From: Panulirus ornatus
Taxonomy: Eukaryota > Arthropoda > Malacostraca > Decapoda > Palinuridae
Assembly (NCBI RefSeq): GCF_036320965.1
Contig: NC_092231.1
Coordinates: 26,598,894 to 26,662,893, forward strand
DNA length: 64,000 bases
Reading direction: 5' to 3'
Below are positions 21,280-33,329 of this stretch, in pieces; position 1 is the stretch's first letter; each line of letters opens with the position of its first letter. Position numbers and translations under genes: made by a program. The notes under the pieces were generated by a model. It saw only the letters and a list, made by a program, of their open reading frames with translations. It was not told the origin of the DNA and searched no databases.

Positions 21280-23965
21280 AGTAAAGTCAGGAGCTTATGA
21301 GATGCCAGGAACTAAGGAAGGGGTAGCACTACTCCTGAAGCAGGCGTTGTGGAAATGTGTTAAAGAGAGTAAGGAAGTATATTCTCGATTGATGTGGATA
21401 ACAGTGAAAGTGAAAAGCGGAAGATGTGTGATTATTAGTGATTATGCACCTGATCATGAGAAGATAGATCATGAGAGGCAAGTGTTTTGCGAGCAGCTGA
21501 GTGAGTGTCAGCAGTTTTCATAAAAGAGACCGGATATTTGATGGGTGATTTAAATGCGAAGGTGAATAATGTTGCAGTTGAGGGTTTAATTCTGTGGCAT
21601 GGGGTATTCAGTATTACGAATGGAAATGGTAAACAGCTTGTGGAACCTTGTGCCGAAAAAGGATTGGTGATTGGGAATACCTGGTTTGAATAGAGAGGCA
21701 TACACAAGTATACGTATGTGAATAAAGGAGATGATTAGCGGGCATTATTGGATTACATATTAATTGACAGACGCGTAAAAGAGACACTCATAGATGTAAA
21801 TGTGCTGAGAGGGGCAGCTAGTGGCATCCCTGATCTCAAGCTTATGGAGGTTTTCGGAAAAGGAACAATGTGGCGAGACGAGAATGGTAAGAGTAAGTGA
21901 GCTTGAAAAAAGGGATGTGTGAAGAAGGAGGTGAGGAATGGGAGGTATTTAGGGAAGCAATGCTGGCATGTAAGAGAGATGCATATGGCATGCGAAAGTT
22001 TTGAGGTTTGCTGATTTGAAAGGGTAGTGAGCAGTGGGATGATGAAGTAAAGCTGCTAGTGAGAGAAAAAGAGAGGTGCTTGTACAGTCCCTACAGGGAA
22101 GGAGTGCAAATTATTGGAGGAAGTATAAGAGAAAGCGGCAATAGGTCAAAAGTAAGATGCAGGTGTTCAAAAAGAGGGCAAATGAGAGTTGTGGTTAGCG
22201 AGTATCAGTAAACTTAAGGGAGAATAAGATGTTTTGCAAGGCGGTTAATAATGTGCGAGAAAACAGGAAAACAAATAGAAACATTTGTGAAGGAGGCAAA
22301 AAGGGAAGAGGTAACGGGTAGTGATGAAGTGAGATGGTGTGAGTATTTTCAAGGACTGTTGAATGGGTTTAATGATAGGGAAGCAGATGTAGTGTGTTTT
22401 GGCGGGGTTGGCATGTGAAGTGAGAGAGTTATTGAGATAGGTTTTCTGAAGAAGAGGTGTTGAAAGCCTTACTTGAAACGTGGCAAGGCAGCAGGAGTGG
22501 ATGGCATTGAATCTATGAATAAAGGGGATGACTGTGTTGTTGATTGGTTGGTAATGATTTTCACTGTATGTATGGATCATGGTAAGGTGCCTGAGGATTG
22601 GCAGAATGTATGTATAGTGCCACTATAATGGCAAGGTGGATAAAGGTAAATGTTAGATGTGTGGATCAGGTGCTTGCTCTGAAGAATATGAGTGAGAAAT
22701 ACTTCGAGAAACAGTTAGACTTGTATGTGGCATTTATGGATCTGGAGAAAGAATAGGGTTGATAGAAATGCTTTGCGGAAGGTATTAAGAATATAAGGTG
22801 TGGGAAGAAGCTGCCAGAGGTAGAGTTTTTATCAAGGGTGTGAGGTATGTTTACGAGTAGGAAGAGAGGAGAGTTGATTATTCCACGTGAAGTTAGGTCT
22901 TCGACAGGGATATGTGATGCCACCATGTTTGTTCTGTTTGTTTATGGATGGAGTGGTGAGAAGGGTAAACGCGGGAGTCTTGGAGAGATGGGTGAGTATG
23001 CTCTGTGTGGGGGAGGAGAGGGCCTGGGAAGTGAGTCATTTGTTTGCTGATGATACAGCACTGGTGGAAGGTTTTGAGTGAGAAACAGCATAAGTTGGTG
23101 AGTGAGTTCGGAAGAGTGTTTGAAAGAAGTTGAGCAACTGTGAATAAAAGCAAGGTTATTAGGTTTAGCATGGTTGAGGAACAGATTAGTTGTGTGTGAG
23201 TTTGAATGGAGAAAACTTGAATGAAGTAAAGTATTTTAGGTATCTAGGAGTGGACATGGCAGCCACTGGAACCATGGAAGCAAATGTAAGTCATAGGGTG
23301 GGTGAGGGGACGAAGGGTCTAGGAGCGCTGAAGAATGTGTGGAAAGAGAGAACGTTATTTGGGAGGGCAAAAATGAGTATATGTTTTAAAGGTATAGTCG
23401 TCCCATGCAAGGCATGGGGTATAGATATGGTTTGTGCGGAGGAGGGTGGATGTGTTGGAGAGTAAATGTCTGAGAACAATATGTTGTGTGAGGTGGTTTG
23501 ATCAAGTACGTGATGAAAGGGCAAGGGAGATCTGTTTTAAAAAGATAGTGGTTGAGAGAGCTGAAGAGGGTGTGCTGAAATAATTTGGACATATGGAGAA
23601 AATCAGAAAAGGTTGATAAAGAAGATATATGTGTCAGAAGTGGAGGGACCAAGGAGAACGGGGAGACCAAATTTGAGATGGGAGGAAGGAGTGAGGAAGT
23701 ATTTGAGCTATTGGGGCTTGGACATGCAGGAGGGTGAAAGGCGTGCACGGGATTGTGTGAACTGGAACGATGTGGTGTAGTGGGGTTGAGGTGCTGTCAC
23801 TGAACTGATCCAGGGCGTTTGAAGCGTCTGGGGTAAACCATGGAAAGGTCTGCGGAGCCTGGTTGTGGTTAGGGAGATGTGGTATCGGTGCATTACACAT
23901 GACAGTTGAGAATGTATGTGAGCGAAAGTGGCCTTTCTTTGGCTGTTCTTGGCGCTAACTCTCCC
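21275..23965 (+). mobile_element. Old, nearly full-length RTE-like LINE
   Basis: Degraded copy spanning the apurinic-type endonuclease, linker, reverse transcriptase and tail. Visible landmarks are EGVALLLKQAL and YAPDHEK (about 21325-21465), GDLNAKVNNVAVEG (about 21545), GNTWFE (about 21676), LRQGYVMPPCLF (about 22897), a polymerase motif FADDTALV (about 23042) and RYLGVDMA (about 23238). The tail motif VLK*FGHMEK lies near 23575. The long 3' UTR (gtgcattacacatgacagtt) follows. Many stops and frameshifts occur, so it is inactive. It is more diverged than the copies at 43-62 kb. Confidence 0.88.
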
Positions 23966-24169
23966 TGGATTTCGTGTACAGGAGGTTAATCCGTCAGTGA
24001 AAAGTCACTTTAGGCGAAGCCGTATCACTAACAGTACAGTCTCGTTCAAGAACTTTTCTCTCCGGAGCCTACATTTCCCTTCTACTGGAAGTCGCCAAAT
24101 CTTAGGCTTCAGGAACCTTTAGAAAGGTTATGGGTAACTCCAGGACTCATGGAAATTGGTATTGGGGTA
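23966..24169. other. Unassigned spacer between LINE copies
   Basis: No match to the LINE tail after gcgctaactctccctgg. Nothing recognised. Confidence 0.35.
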
Positions 24170-24835
24170 ATTGCCTATACATATATGAGGGCAAGAGCTA
24201 AGAAAGGAGTAGCATTCCTGCTGAAGCAGTAGTTGTCGACGTGTGTGAAAGAGCGTGAGGAAGTGAGCTGCAGGTTGATATGGGTTGAAATGAAGTGGAT
24301 TGGGAGAGATGTGGCATTCATAAGGTGGGAGATGGGTAGGTTAGAAAGGTGGAATGATGAAGTAAAGTTGATAGAGAAAAAAGAAAAGTATATGGGCGGT
24401 TCTGACAGGGATGGAGTGCAAGTGAATGGGAGATGTGTAAAAAAAAACGGTAGGAAGTCAAGAGGAAGGTGCAGGGGTATAAAAAGAGGGCAGATGACAA
24501 TTAGGGTGAGTGAGTATCAGTAAACTAAAGGGAGAATAAGATGTTTTGAAAGGAGGTTGATAGAGTGCGAAAAACAAGAGAACAGATGGGAACATCGGTG
24601 AAGAGGGCAAATGGGGAAGTGGTAACAGGTAGTGATGAAGTGAGGAGATGGATTGAGTATTTTGAATGACCGTTGAATCTCTTTGATGATAGGGTGACAG
24701 ATGTTAGGTAATAGGGTCGGAGTGGTATGCAAAGTGAGAGGGAGTCACGGAGAGTGATTTGGTGAAGAAGGAAAAGGTGGCGAAAGCCTTGCGTGAGATG
24801 GTATGTGGCAAGGCGGCTGGAGTGGGTGGATTACA
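24170..24835 (+). mobile_element. Old RTE-like LINE, internally deleted
   Basis: Starts with the endonuclease N-terminal region (gagctaagaaaggagtagca, corresponding to AKKGVAFLLKQ). It jumps, apparently by internal deletion, near 24325 into the linker region (gatgaagtaaagttgataga), and reaches the start of the reverse transcriptase region (gtgaagaaggaaaaggtggc). It ends near 24835. Confidence 0.75.
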
Positions 24836-24956
24836 TCATTTCTGTGCTGTTGGAAGTGACGTCGGGCAGGAGTTGCAGGAGCTCCTGGGAAAGGGGTGTT
24901 GGTGCTACTTAGACCCATTTTTAAAGTGACCTTTTCACGAAAGGAGTTCTGAAGCA

Positions 24957-25007
<51 letters not shown>
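24957..25007. repeat. (TA)n microsatellite
   Basis: TA run next to a T-run, which is the A-rich tail of the inverse SINE-like element. Confidence 0.96.
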
Positions 25008-25023
<16 letters not shown>

Positions 25024-25245
25024 TTTTTCAAACTATTCGCCATTTCCCGCGTTAGCGAGGTAGCGTTAAGAACAGAGGACTGGGCCATTGAGGGAATATC
25101 CTCACCTGGCCCCCTTCTCTGTTCCTTCTTTTGGAAAATTAAAAAAAATTGAGAGGGGAGGATTTCCAGCCCCCCGCTCTCTTCCCTTTTAGTCGCCTTC
25201 TACGACACGCAGGGAATACGTGGGAAGTATTCTTTCTCCCCTATC

Positions 25246-25250
<5 letters not shown>
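25008..25250 (-). mobile_element. Short TA-flanked SINE-like element, inverse full copy
   Basis: Inverse complement of the 4736-4976 element. It begins with the tail (T-run), then the core cccgcgttagcgaggtagcg, the gaacagaggactgggcc block, ggaggatttccagccccccg and ctacgacacgcagggaatac, ending ctatcccc at a second (TA)n tract. It is the same length class and has TA on both sides. Confidence 0.85.

Positions 25251-25307
<57 letters not shown>
25249..25307. repeat. (TA)n microsatellite
   Basis: TA run at the 5' end of the SINE-like element. Confidence 0.97.
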
Positions 25308-25311
<4 letters not shown>

Positions 25312-25329
25312 AGAGTGAGAGAGAGAGCT

Positions 25330-26520
25330 TTCGAATTCCTCCACAACTCTCACATCCTCAGGCAACTTGAATCTCACAGTCTTCTCTCTGATCACCAGGA
25401 TGGCTTTCGTAAGGATAGATCCACTGGTGACATCCTTTGCTATCTTACTAATGTCTGGTCATTATCTATGAAATATTACGGGGAATCATATGTAGTTGCC
25501 CTTGGAAGGGTGTGGCGTTGGGAACTCATCTCTCATCTCACTTTGGTTTCCCTTCCCCACTTTGCTTCCTCATATATAGATTCGTGGTTGTTGATGGTTC
25601 TGCATCTCCCTCTTTCTCTCGTTCTCCATCAACAGCGGTGACTCTGAAGATTCTGTTCTGCCTCCTACAATTTCTCGCCTTCTTCCCAACGATATCCTTT
25701 CTTCTACAAATAACCAAATGCACTCATTTATAGATGATTCAAAACTGCATTCCTCCTCATCCTTCAAACATTCTCCCCTTCTCTCTCTCGATCTGCATCT
25801 CGTCTCGACACAACTTCCTCAATTAACTCGGACAGACAGGGTATCTCAGTGGGTTAGAGGAAATCTGGTTAAATTCAATGCCCCCAAGACCTAGTTTCTG
25901 CTCATCTCTCTGTCGAAAGTTCCCATACGGCTTTTCTTACGGCTTTTCTTTGACTTTTGATGGATCTCTACTTCCACCTCTTGACACAATGAAATCCTAA
26001 GTATTACTGTAACATCGGGCCTACCTTAGAAACCTCGCGTTACGGAAATAGCCTAATCTGCCTCCTCAGAAACTAAGAGTCCAAATTTAGATATGAAATT
26101 TCTTTTCTTCCCAAAAGTTGTCCCGTTTGTCCTTACATGACAGTTAATTCGAAAGCGGTTCGACTAATTATCTCCCACAGACTAACTTAAAACTTGACCC
26201 ACTTGCCCTACGCAGCAATGTTGATTCACCTTCCCTCTTCTATAGGTATTTTTGAACCCGAAAGCTGGCTGCTTGTGTGCCCCTACCATTAGCTATTCCA
26301 TACAGTCTTCGGCAAGTTGCTGCGTCACATGATTATTAGCTGTTGGTAACTCAAGGGAAGGCCGTTTTGATAATTGTTTCCCTGCACCTCGAAGTTTAGG
26401 GACTCTCTACCCACTCATGTCTTTCGCAGCAACTACGACCCGGCACTTTGTAAAGGACAGATTTTTCATTTCCTCCAAAATTCGTAAATACTTTTCCTCA
26501 TCTTTTCTTTCTGTCTTTCT
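25330..26520 (+). mobile_element. Decayed non-LTR retrotransposon, second family
   Basis: Reverse transcriptase remains clearly different from the RTE-like family. Landmarks are LSDHQDGFRKDRSTGDIL (about 25384-25437), RVWRWELISHL, then FIDDSKLHSSSSF (about 25728-25766) in the catalytic FADD position. VRGNLVKFNAPKT lies near 25850, and the end resembles RDSLPTHVFRSNYDPAL (about 26402-26450). Motif style fits the Jockey/CR1/I group; the exact clade is uncertain. Multiple frameshifts and stops make it inactive. Confidence 0.75.
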
Positions 26521-26565
26521 TGAAACTTTGTATTTCAAATAAGGCCCGGCCTTGATGTACCTAAT

Positions 26566-26878
26566 CCTATGAGTCCACGGGGAAAACGAAACACGATAAG
26601 TTCCCAAGTGCACTTTCGTGGAATAATCACATCATCAGGGGAGACACAAGAGAGAAATATGATAGTCAGTTGATAAACGAAGAGACGAAGCTAGGACGCC
26701 ATTTGGTAAACATGCGATTGATCAATCGCATGTTTACCAAATGGCGTCCTAGCTACGTCTCTTCGTTGTATATCAACTGACGGTTATATTTCTCTCGTGT
26801 CTCCCCTGATGATGTGATTATTCCACGAAAGTGCACTTGGGAACTTATCGTGTTTCGTTTTCCCCGTGGACTCATAGG
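26566..26878. mobile_element. Large palindrome / fold-back element
   Basis: Two arms of about 155 bp meet at a perfect centre, gcgattgatcaatcgc (26714-26729), with essentially no loop. Left-arm sequences tccacggggaaaacgaaaca, cccaagtgcactttcgtgga and gacgccatttggtaaacatg reappear inverse-complemented in the right arm (to ctcatagg at 26878). Only a few mismatches and indels separate the arms. No coding capacity was seen. This could be a fold-back transposon or two inverted copies of a repeat joined end to end. Confidence 0.85.
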
Positions 26879-26914
26879 AATATACTTGATCACGCGCAAA
26901 ATTGTGATCCTTTC

Positions 26915-26920
<6 letters not shown>

Positions 26921-26968
<48 letters not shown>

Positions 26969-26990
26969 TAGATAGATAGATAGATAGATG
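26921..26990. repeat. (TA)n then (GATA)n
   Basis: Compound microsatellite following gatcacgcgcaaaattgtga, itself a short hairpin sequence. A related sequence adjoins (TA)n at 47610-47645. Confidence 0.95.
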
Positions 26991-28112
26991 GAGAGTGTTA
27001 ATCAATTATTATTCCTACATTATCAGTTACATGAACCTATTATCATTCTTAGTTCTTGTGCTCGGCTTGCGGTAGACGTAACAGTTACCACAAACAGGAA
27101 CCGTCATGTCAAACATGTGTTTGTGTAGCCAGGCTTGTGTGTGGAGAGTCGTGCTAGGAAAATAATGACGACTCCAGTGGTCGTGGGGTCATCTTCGAAA
27201 GCTTGTTGCCTCCTCTTATCTTGTGTCTTGACTGATCTTGCTGGCCTAGCCTGTCGCTCATAACCCATCCTCTTGACAACTCCATAGCCAGTCCTTCACA
27301 ACCCATTCCTCCTGATAATTCCCTCCTAACCCAACTGTCACTTCTGTCTTTCGTCAGTACCATATCATCTTCGTACTTTCCCTCTGTACTTCGCTGTGGC
27401 GGCATTTTCTGCTCCTCTCAAGCGTCGTCACACCATCCCTCACCTTCAGCTTACACTGTATACATCCTTCCTCCCAACCTTCCCTCTAGTACTCCTTCCG
27501 TCACCTCGCCTCCATCTTTCTTTCCTCCTAGATAACGCCCCAGCCAGTCTGTCTACCTGCTCGTTCCTGCAGCTCCTCAGCCTCCCTCTTGTGTGGCGAT
27601 GACGGCCTGAGACCCAGCCCCGGTCTCCCAACTTCCACCGAAAGAATTACTTATGACTTTTGTTTCCATTATTCAGCAGCGGGGTGGGGTAGGTAGGAGG
27701 GGGGTTTGGGGGGTTGGGGGAAAAGGGGGACAGCAATCTTGCTGCCTAGCCTCCCCCTCCCTCCCTCCCTCCCTTTCCCAGAGGAAGAGCTAATGAAATA
27801 TACTCCAAAGTCTCGGCCAAAGAAACGTGATTTCATTGGGTCTGAATAGCGAAGCCGGGAGACTGTGGATTGTCAGACGGAGAGGCTGAGGTGAAACGTG
27901 ACGCTGGGGGGGTGATGTGTGACGGTGGCTCCTGTGACATGACGGCCCAAATTTTTGTTACGTGATGCTCCAGTCACTTGGTCGCGCGATGTTCCTTTTT
28001 TATTTTAATTGGTGATTTTTTCCTGGTTGCGTAACGATGCTTCATCTGTTTTCTAGTTTTTGTGTTACGTGACGCAAGCCTTCCTGTGTTAAATAACTAC
28101 CTATGTTACGTG
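26991..28112. other. Unassigned; G/C homopolymer-rich near 27678-27775
   Basis: Includes runs such as ggaggggggtttggggggtt and ccctccctccctccc. These are potential G-quadruplex-forming tracts. No exon recognised. Confidence 0.4.
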
Positions 28113-28395
28113 ACTAGCGCCCCTCCAGTGTTACGTGATCGATGCCCTTCCTGTGTTACGTGACCGGTGCCCTTCCTGTGTTACGTGACCTGTGCCCTTC
28201 CTGTGTTACGTGGTCTGTGCCCTTCCTGTGTTACGTGGTCGATGCCCTTCCTGTGTTATGTGGTTGGAGCCCTTCCTGTGTTACGTGACCTGTGCCCTTC
28301 CTGTGTTACGTGGTCTGTGCCCTTCCTGTGCTACGTGGTCAATGCTCTTCGTGTGTTATGTGGCTGGAGCCCTTGCTGTGTTACATGACCCCGTT
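28113..28395. repeat. 25-bp minisatellite
   Basis: About 11 copies of gtgcccttcctgtgttacgt + ggtct with substitutions. Confidence 0.93.
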
Positions 28396-28588
28396 TCCTT
28401 TGTTACATGCGAGGCCACTTTTATTACATCACATTATTTTTAATATGAAGTGAAAGTGACCTCAGTGTTACGTTAGCGTTCCTCCTCTTGCGTCACACGT
28501 AACATTTGTGTCTCATTAAAATCTGATAACATTCTCTCTTATATCGACCTTGCCTCCCTTCAACGTATCGGTGACGCGTTTGTGTTAA

Positions 28589-28790
28589 AGCTAGGCTGTA
28601 ACCTTGGTAATGCTAGGCTGTAACCTTGGTAAATGCTAGGCTGTAACCTTGGTAATGCTAGGCTGTAACCTTGGTAAATGCTAGGCTGTAACCTTGGTAA
28701 TGCTAGGCTGTAACCTTGGTAAATGCTAGGCTGTAACCTTGGTAGTGCTAGGCTGTAACCTTGGTAAATGCTAGGCTGTAACCTAGCAGG
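28589..28790. repeat. 22/23-bp alternating minisatellite (45-bp dimer)
   Basis: The unit gctaggctgtaaccttggta ends alternately in at (22 bp) and aat (23 bp), repeating as a strict dimer four times. A third variant (..tagt) appears once. Confidence 0.95.
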
Positions 28791-30759
28791 CGAATGATAC
28801 AGTTTGTATCTACATTACATGGACCTATATGTCGGACACTTTCTACCTTATTTACAGCGCACAAGTTACATCTTCGAAAACCTCTGTGTAAGAACAATAG
28901 ATTCTCAAACCTGTATATAAAGGCATTGTAGTAAAAAAAATGTTTAGAAAAAATTGAAGCACTTCAAATTGTTTACGTAAAATCAATACAGGAGGAACGG
29001 TCACGCAGGAGGAATGCATCACTGAACAACATCTACAATAAAATGTAATGTATTTCGTAACGTTCATGCCGATGCAAGAGATTCGAAAACATTGACATAA
29101 AAGAAGTACATTCAATAACATTTATATGAAAGGTAGCACATTCGAGAACTTTCACACAAAAGTGAAGTTGTCAAAAGATTTCACTCAAGAGTTGAAAAAA
29201 TCTAAATCTTTTGGCAAAGCATTCGCAAACTTGACTAACAAGTGAAAAACCGTAGAAAATAATCAGGTAAAAACGTTCACGTAAAGGAAGTGAAACGTTC
29301 GAAAACGTTTGTGTACTCAGTAGGCGATACTTTTCACTCTATATACAGGAGGATGAAGGTAGCAACCCAGGTTCACAAGTATCCTCAACTACAAGCTGTA
29401 CAGTCAGGCGTGACACAGTTTACCCAGTGTAATGGTCGACAATATACAAGTCAGTTTTCCAAACCTACGTCAGGTGCCAAATATTACGTTTTTTTTTTTT
29501 TTTCATTCAAAAGAGGTTCATAAGGAAACACTGACTTAATGGCATTCAGAGAAACATCTCTCCGATTAAACTTGCCACACATCTGTGCAAAATCAAAATA
29601 TAGCAGTCACCCCGTACCCGTTTTCTACCCTATCACATCTCGCCTCACTGGTCTTGTACACTTCACGGATGCTACACTGATTCACCTCTCGTCCCTCACA
29701 ACACTACCAACCAGCTGATCCTCAACAGTACTGAAGCACATAGAATGTGATATTTTACTACAGTAAGAACTATGAGGGGCAGCGTGAGGATTTCGTGAGA
29801 GCTAAAGTGAGGGGGGGGGGGGGGGGGCTCATGTTGATAAACAGTTTGGGACCCAATGATGTATATGTTCTGAGCATGGTTAAGCTCGGACCCTGCCCTA
29901 AATATAGGCCTCGATCGTGCCCAGAACCACACAAGTCCCGACCCTGTAGATAACAGCTACATGAAGGGAGGTCATATGGGTGTAAAGAAAAAAAAAAATT
30001 AACTGTAAATGGAATACCAATTAGAGAGATACTTTTGGAAATGGGAACTCCTTTCCATCCTTCTCCCTGTAGCCAGCCAGCGAGACGTGAGAATAAGGAC
30101 TTATGACTGGTGGTAGCATGACTCGCATGTCATGGCCTAGGGAAGTCGTTTGAGGTCGTGTACCTAATGTATGTCCCTGGACAGGATAGGCAGAAGTCGT
30201 ACGCAAATTTTAGACAGTATGATCAGGTACGACTGCCATTTGAGCACGATTGCACACACCCTTTAGCGTGACGGTACGACCGTTGACCATAATGGCCTGG
30301 CCTTTGACTGATATGCTTTTGGGTCAGGTCAAAGTTCAGGCCATCATAATCGTAGGTCAAACTGTCTTACTGTCGTGCGCAAGTATTGTGCTCTCTTGCT
30401 CGAGTGGTCTAGTGTGTGTGTGAAATGTACTGAGCGTGACATAGCTGAGTGGTTCCTGTGTACGTCACAAGACTACCACTCTAATGTTCAAGGTTAGGAA
30501 CCAGGCGGGAAGGTGGAGCCTCTCTAAGACATCGTCAGGAGCAGTCACCGCGAGGGGTCTGCCCTAAGGGTACAAACTAACACTCCTGCCACGGGGTTTT
30601 AGTGTGTTGATTCCTGGACTCTGGTTTTCCCGTTGCGTCTCGTAATACGAACTCGTCTGTCTCATGCTGTCTGTTACGAACAAGTAGAAGTACAGCCTTG
30701 TCATTCCCATCTCGTCTTTTAGTACTGGTAATTATGCACAACCTCGTGTTGTACAAGGG
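28791..30759. other. Unassigned AT-rich stretch
   Basis: About 28900-29300 has loose phrases of the type 'acattcg-aaaac-tt--cataaaagaagt', which may be a very old tandem repeat. There is a T-run at 29490 and a G-run of about 17 at 29811-29827. At 30265-30400 there are stray copies of the gtgacggtacgaccg and gtcgtgcgcaag motif. No gene recognised. Confidence 0.4.
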
Positions 30760-31085
30760 GCAACTAGTAGTCACACAGGGGGCTATGTACTCGTAGTATA
30801 TGGAACTACTGGCTCGTTGTATAGAGGGCTGCTGGCATGTCACTGGGGTCTAAATACTCGTCTTATAGGGGGCTGCTGCCTAGTCGTATAGAGGAGTACT
30901 GTCTTGTCACAGAGGGGGCTGCTGCCTAGTCGTATAGAGGAGTACTGTCTTGTCACAGAGGGGGCTGCTGGCATGTCGTATAGAGGGCTCCTGGTTGTTG
31001 TACAGGGGGCTACTGGGTTGTCGTACAGGAGGTTACTGGGTCGTTGTACTGGGGGCTTCTGTTTAGTGGTTTGGGAGGTTGCTGA
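30760..31085. repeat. Degenerate ~25-45-bp minisatellite
   Basis: Phrases gggggctgctgcctagtcgt, agaggagtactgtcttgtca and gttgtacagggggctactgg recur with changes. One approximately 57 bp block (30868-30924, 30925-30980) is duplicated almost exactly. Confidence 0.8.
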
Positions 31086-31189
31086 CCCCCACATCAACGG
31101 CGTCCACACTTCTTGAGTGAACAGCTCACCTCGAGAAAGCTCAGTACCAGCCTATTAAAACCATAGCTATATTTTTTCATATTCATGCA

Positions 31190-31380
31190 TTACTGTACAC
31201 AGGTGTACACTGACAGTACTGTAGGTAGGTGTGCACTGACTACTGTGGACAGGTGTACACTGACAGTACTGTACACAGGTGTTCACTAACCGTACTGTAG
31301 TCAGGTGTAAGCTGACAGCACTGTAGATAGGTGTACACTGACTACTGTAGACAGGTGTACACTGACAATGAAGGCAGGTG
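31190..31380. repeat. Degenerate ~30-bp minisatellite
   Basis: acaggtgtacactgacagta + ctgtag-type units, about six copies with indels. Confidence 0.88.
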
Positions 31381-31764
31381 TGATCTTATGGCGACTCTCC
31401 CACCGTCTGCCAGTTTATCTCTACTGTCTTCTGACTCGATATTTTAGACAGACACACACCAGTTAGCGGGGCGAGGGAAGGGCATGGTAAATGGCTTTCA
31501 AGAACGATGACTTTGGACGTCTTATGACTCACGAGACTGGTGGTTCCTTGGACGTCATAGGACGTCAGGTGACTAGTGGTTCCTGGTGGATGTGTTCGTA
31601 GGGGTGATGACCACTTCACCTGAGCACCTCACCTGAGGTGCCTACCTACTTGTCCCTCCTTCAGGAGCGTAGCGTTGGTGTTCATCCAAGACTGGGATGG
31701 TAGATGGAATCTATAATTATATTTGTCCTTGCCAGCCAGTGTTGAGTATCGAGCGGGTACTGAT

Positions 31765-31766
<2 letters not shown>
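31381..31766. other. Unassigned sequence
   Basis: No recognised feature. Confidence 0.35.

Positions 31767-31801
<35 letters not shown>
31767..31801. repeat. (TG)n microsatellite
   Basis: About 17 TG units. Confidence 0.97.
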
Positions 31802-31802
<1 letters not shown>

Positions 31803-32019
31803 GGAGGGAGGATGTGAGGCCTTGCCCGGCCCCTCAGCGCATCGGGGAGGAGTACTCAACAATTCATCATCTCGAGGGGGGGAAGGGGGGATGGGGGCGC
31901 TTGAAGCTGCTAGCGCTATCGAAGCGGCTGAGGTGGTCGCCTTGCTGGCCGGCCGGCCTGCATGGCTCTCACAGTCTGGCCAGCTCTCCTCCTTCATCAC
32001 CCCCTCACCCACTCTACCA

Positions 32020-32480
32020 CGTTAAGCACCAGGCTACCACTCAGTACACGTTGAGCACCAGGCTACCACTCAGTACACGTTGAGCACCAGGCTACCACTC
32101 AGTACACGTTGAGCACCAGGCTACCACTCAGTACACGTTGAGCACCAGGCTACCACTCAGTACACGTTGAGCACCAGGCTACCACTCAGTACACGTTGAG
32201 CACCAGGCTACCACTCTGTACACGTTGAGCACCAGGCTACCACTCAGTACACGTTGAGCACCAGGCTACCACTCAGTACACGTTGAGCACCAGGCTACCA
32301 CTCAGTACACGTTAAGCACCAGGCTACCACTCAGTACACGTTGAGCACCAGGCTACCACTCAGTACACGTTGAGCACCAGGCTACCACTCAGTACACGTT
32401 AAGCACCAGGCTACCACTCTATACACATTAAGCATCAGGCTACCACTCTGTACACGTTAAGCACCAGACTACCATTCTCC
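32020..32480. repeat. 29-bp minisatellite
   Basis: About 16 copies of acgttgagcaccaggctacc + actcagtac. Units are almost identical, degenerating toward 32660 (caccgctttaccactctgta etc.). Confidence 0.97.
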
Positions 32481-32660
32481 TGATACGGTAGGTACCACCT
32501 CGACCACGTTAAGCACCGCTTTACCACTCTGTATATGTTAAGTACCTTTCTATTGCTCTGTCCTCGTTAAGTACCACTCTGCCACTCTATCCTCGTTCAG
32601 CACAATTCTACCACTGTGTCCGTGTTACGCACCGCTCTACCGCTCCGTTCACATAAGCAC

Positions 32661-32964
32661 CACTCTGTACATGTAGAGAGACAACATAAAAAAAGTCTTT
32701 ATACATATAAAAACTTGGAAACCGAAGCCAGACGAGACGTCTACGTGTTTAAAACCCCTGAAAATTGTAAAAAAAAATCTAAAGCCATAAAGAAAATGTC
32801 CAAGATAGTGACGGGTGTATGGGCCACCCCTGTATGTCCTTGATGTTACGAGTCTGAGAATAATGTAGATGGTTTGCATTTCTGTCTTGTTGGTCCTTTG
32901 GCACAGTGGTGCTTTTTATGGCCTTCTTAGAAACATGGGTTGTCCCATGCGTATTAATGTTACT

Positions 32965-32968
<4 letters not shown>
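32661..32968. other. Unassigned sequence
   Basis: Short open frames only; nothing recognised. Confidence 0.35.

Positions 32969-33018
<50 letters not shown>
32969..33018. repeat. (TG)n microsatellite
   Basis: About 25 TG units. Confidence 0.97.
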
Positions 33019-33020
<2 letters not shown>

Positions 33021-33329
33021 GCTTGGGAAGAAAACACTGGTCACAGTTTGGTGTTAGTGACAACTTGTCTCACAGTACACGACCAGAATATATAGTGTAC
33101 CAGGGTAGGACGACCCTCAGAAAACCATTGTGTCCCGGAGTAGGGCGACTTACAGAACATGATCGCGGGCCACAGCAGAAATCACATTTTGTGAGAGCAA
33201 GGGCGGGTGGCGCCCTGGGTCGACCCTCGTGCATCTCTCTAGCTAAGGCCTGTGGACTCCTCTTTATCGGATGTCATACGCCTTTCACCGTACCCTGGCA
33301 CACAGACCCTAGATCTTACTATGCATACA

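Noticed and set aside
31800..32012. GC-rich frames near 31.9 kb
   Set aside because: Alanine/serine-rich shadows with no recognised domain or splice support.
32020..32480. Regular direct repeats resembling a CRISPR array
   Set aside because: Units are contiguous with no unique spacers, and the genome is eukaryotic; it is a minisatellite.
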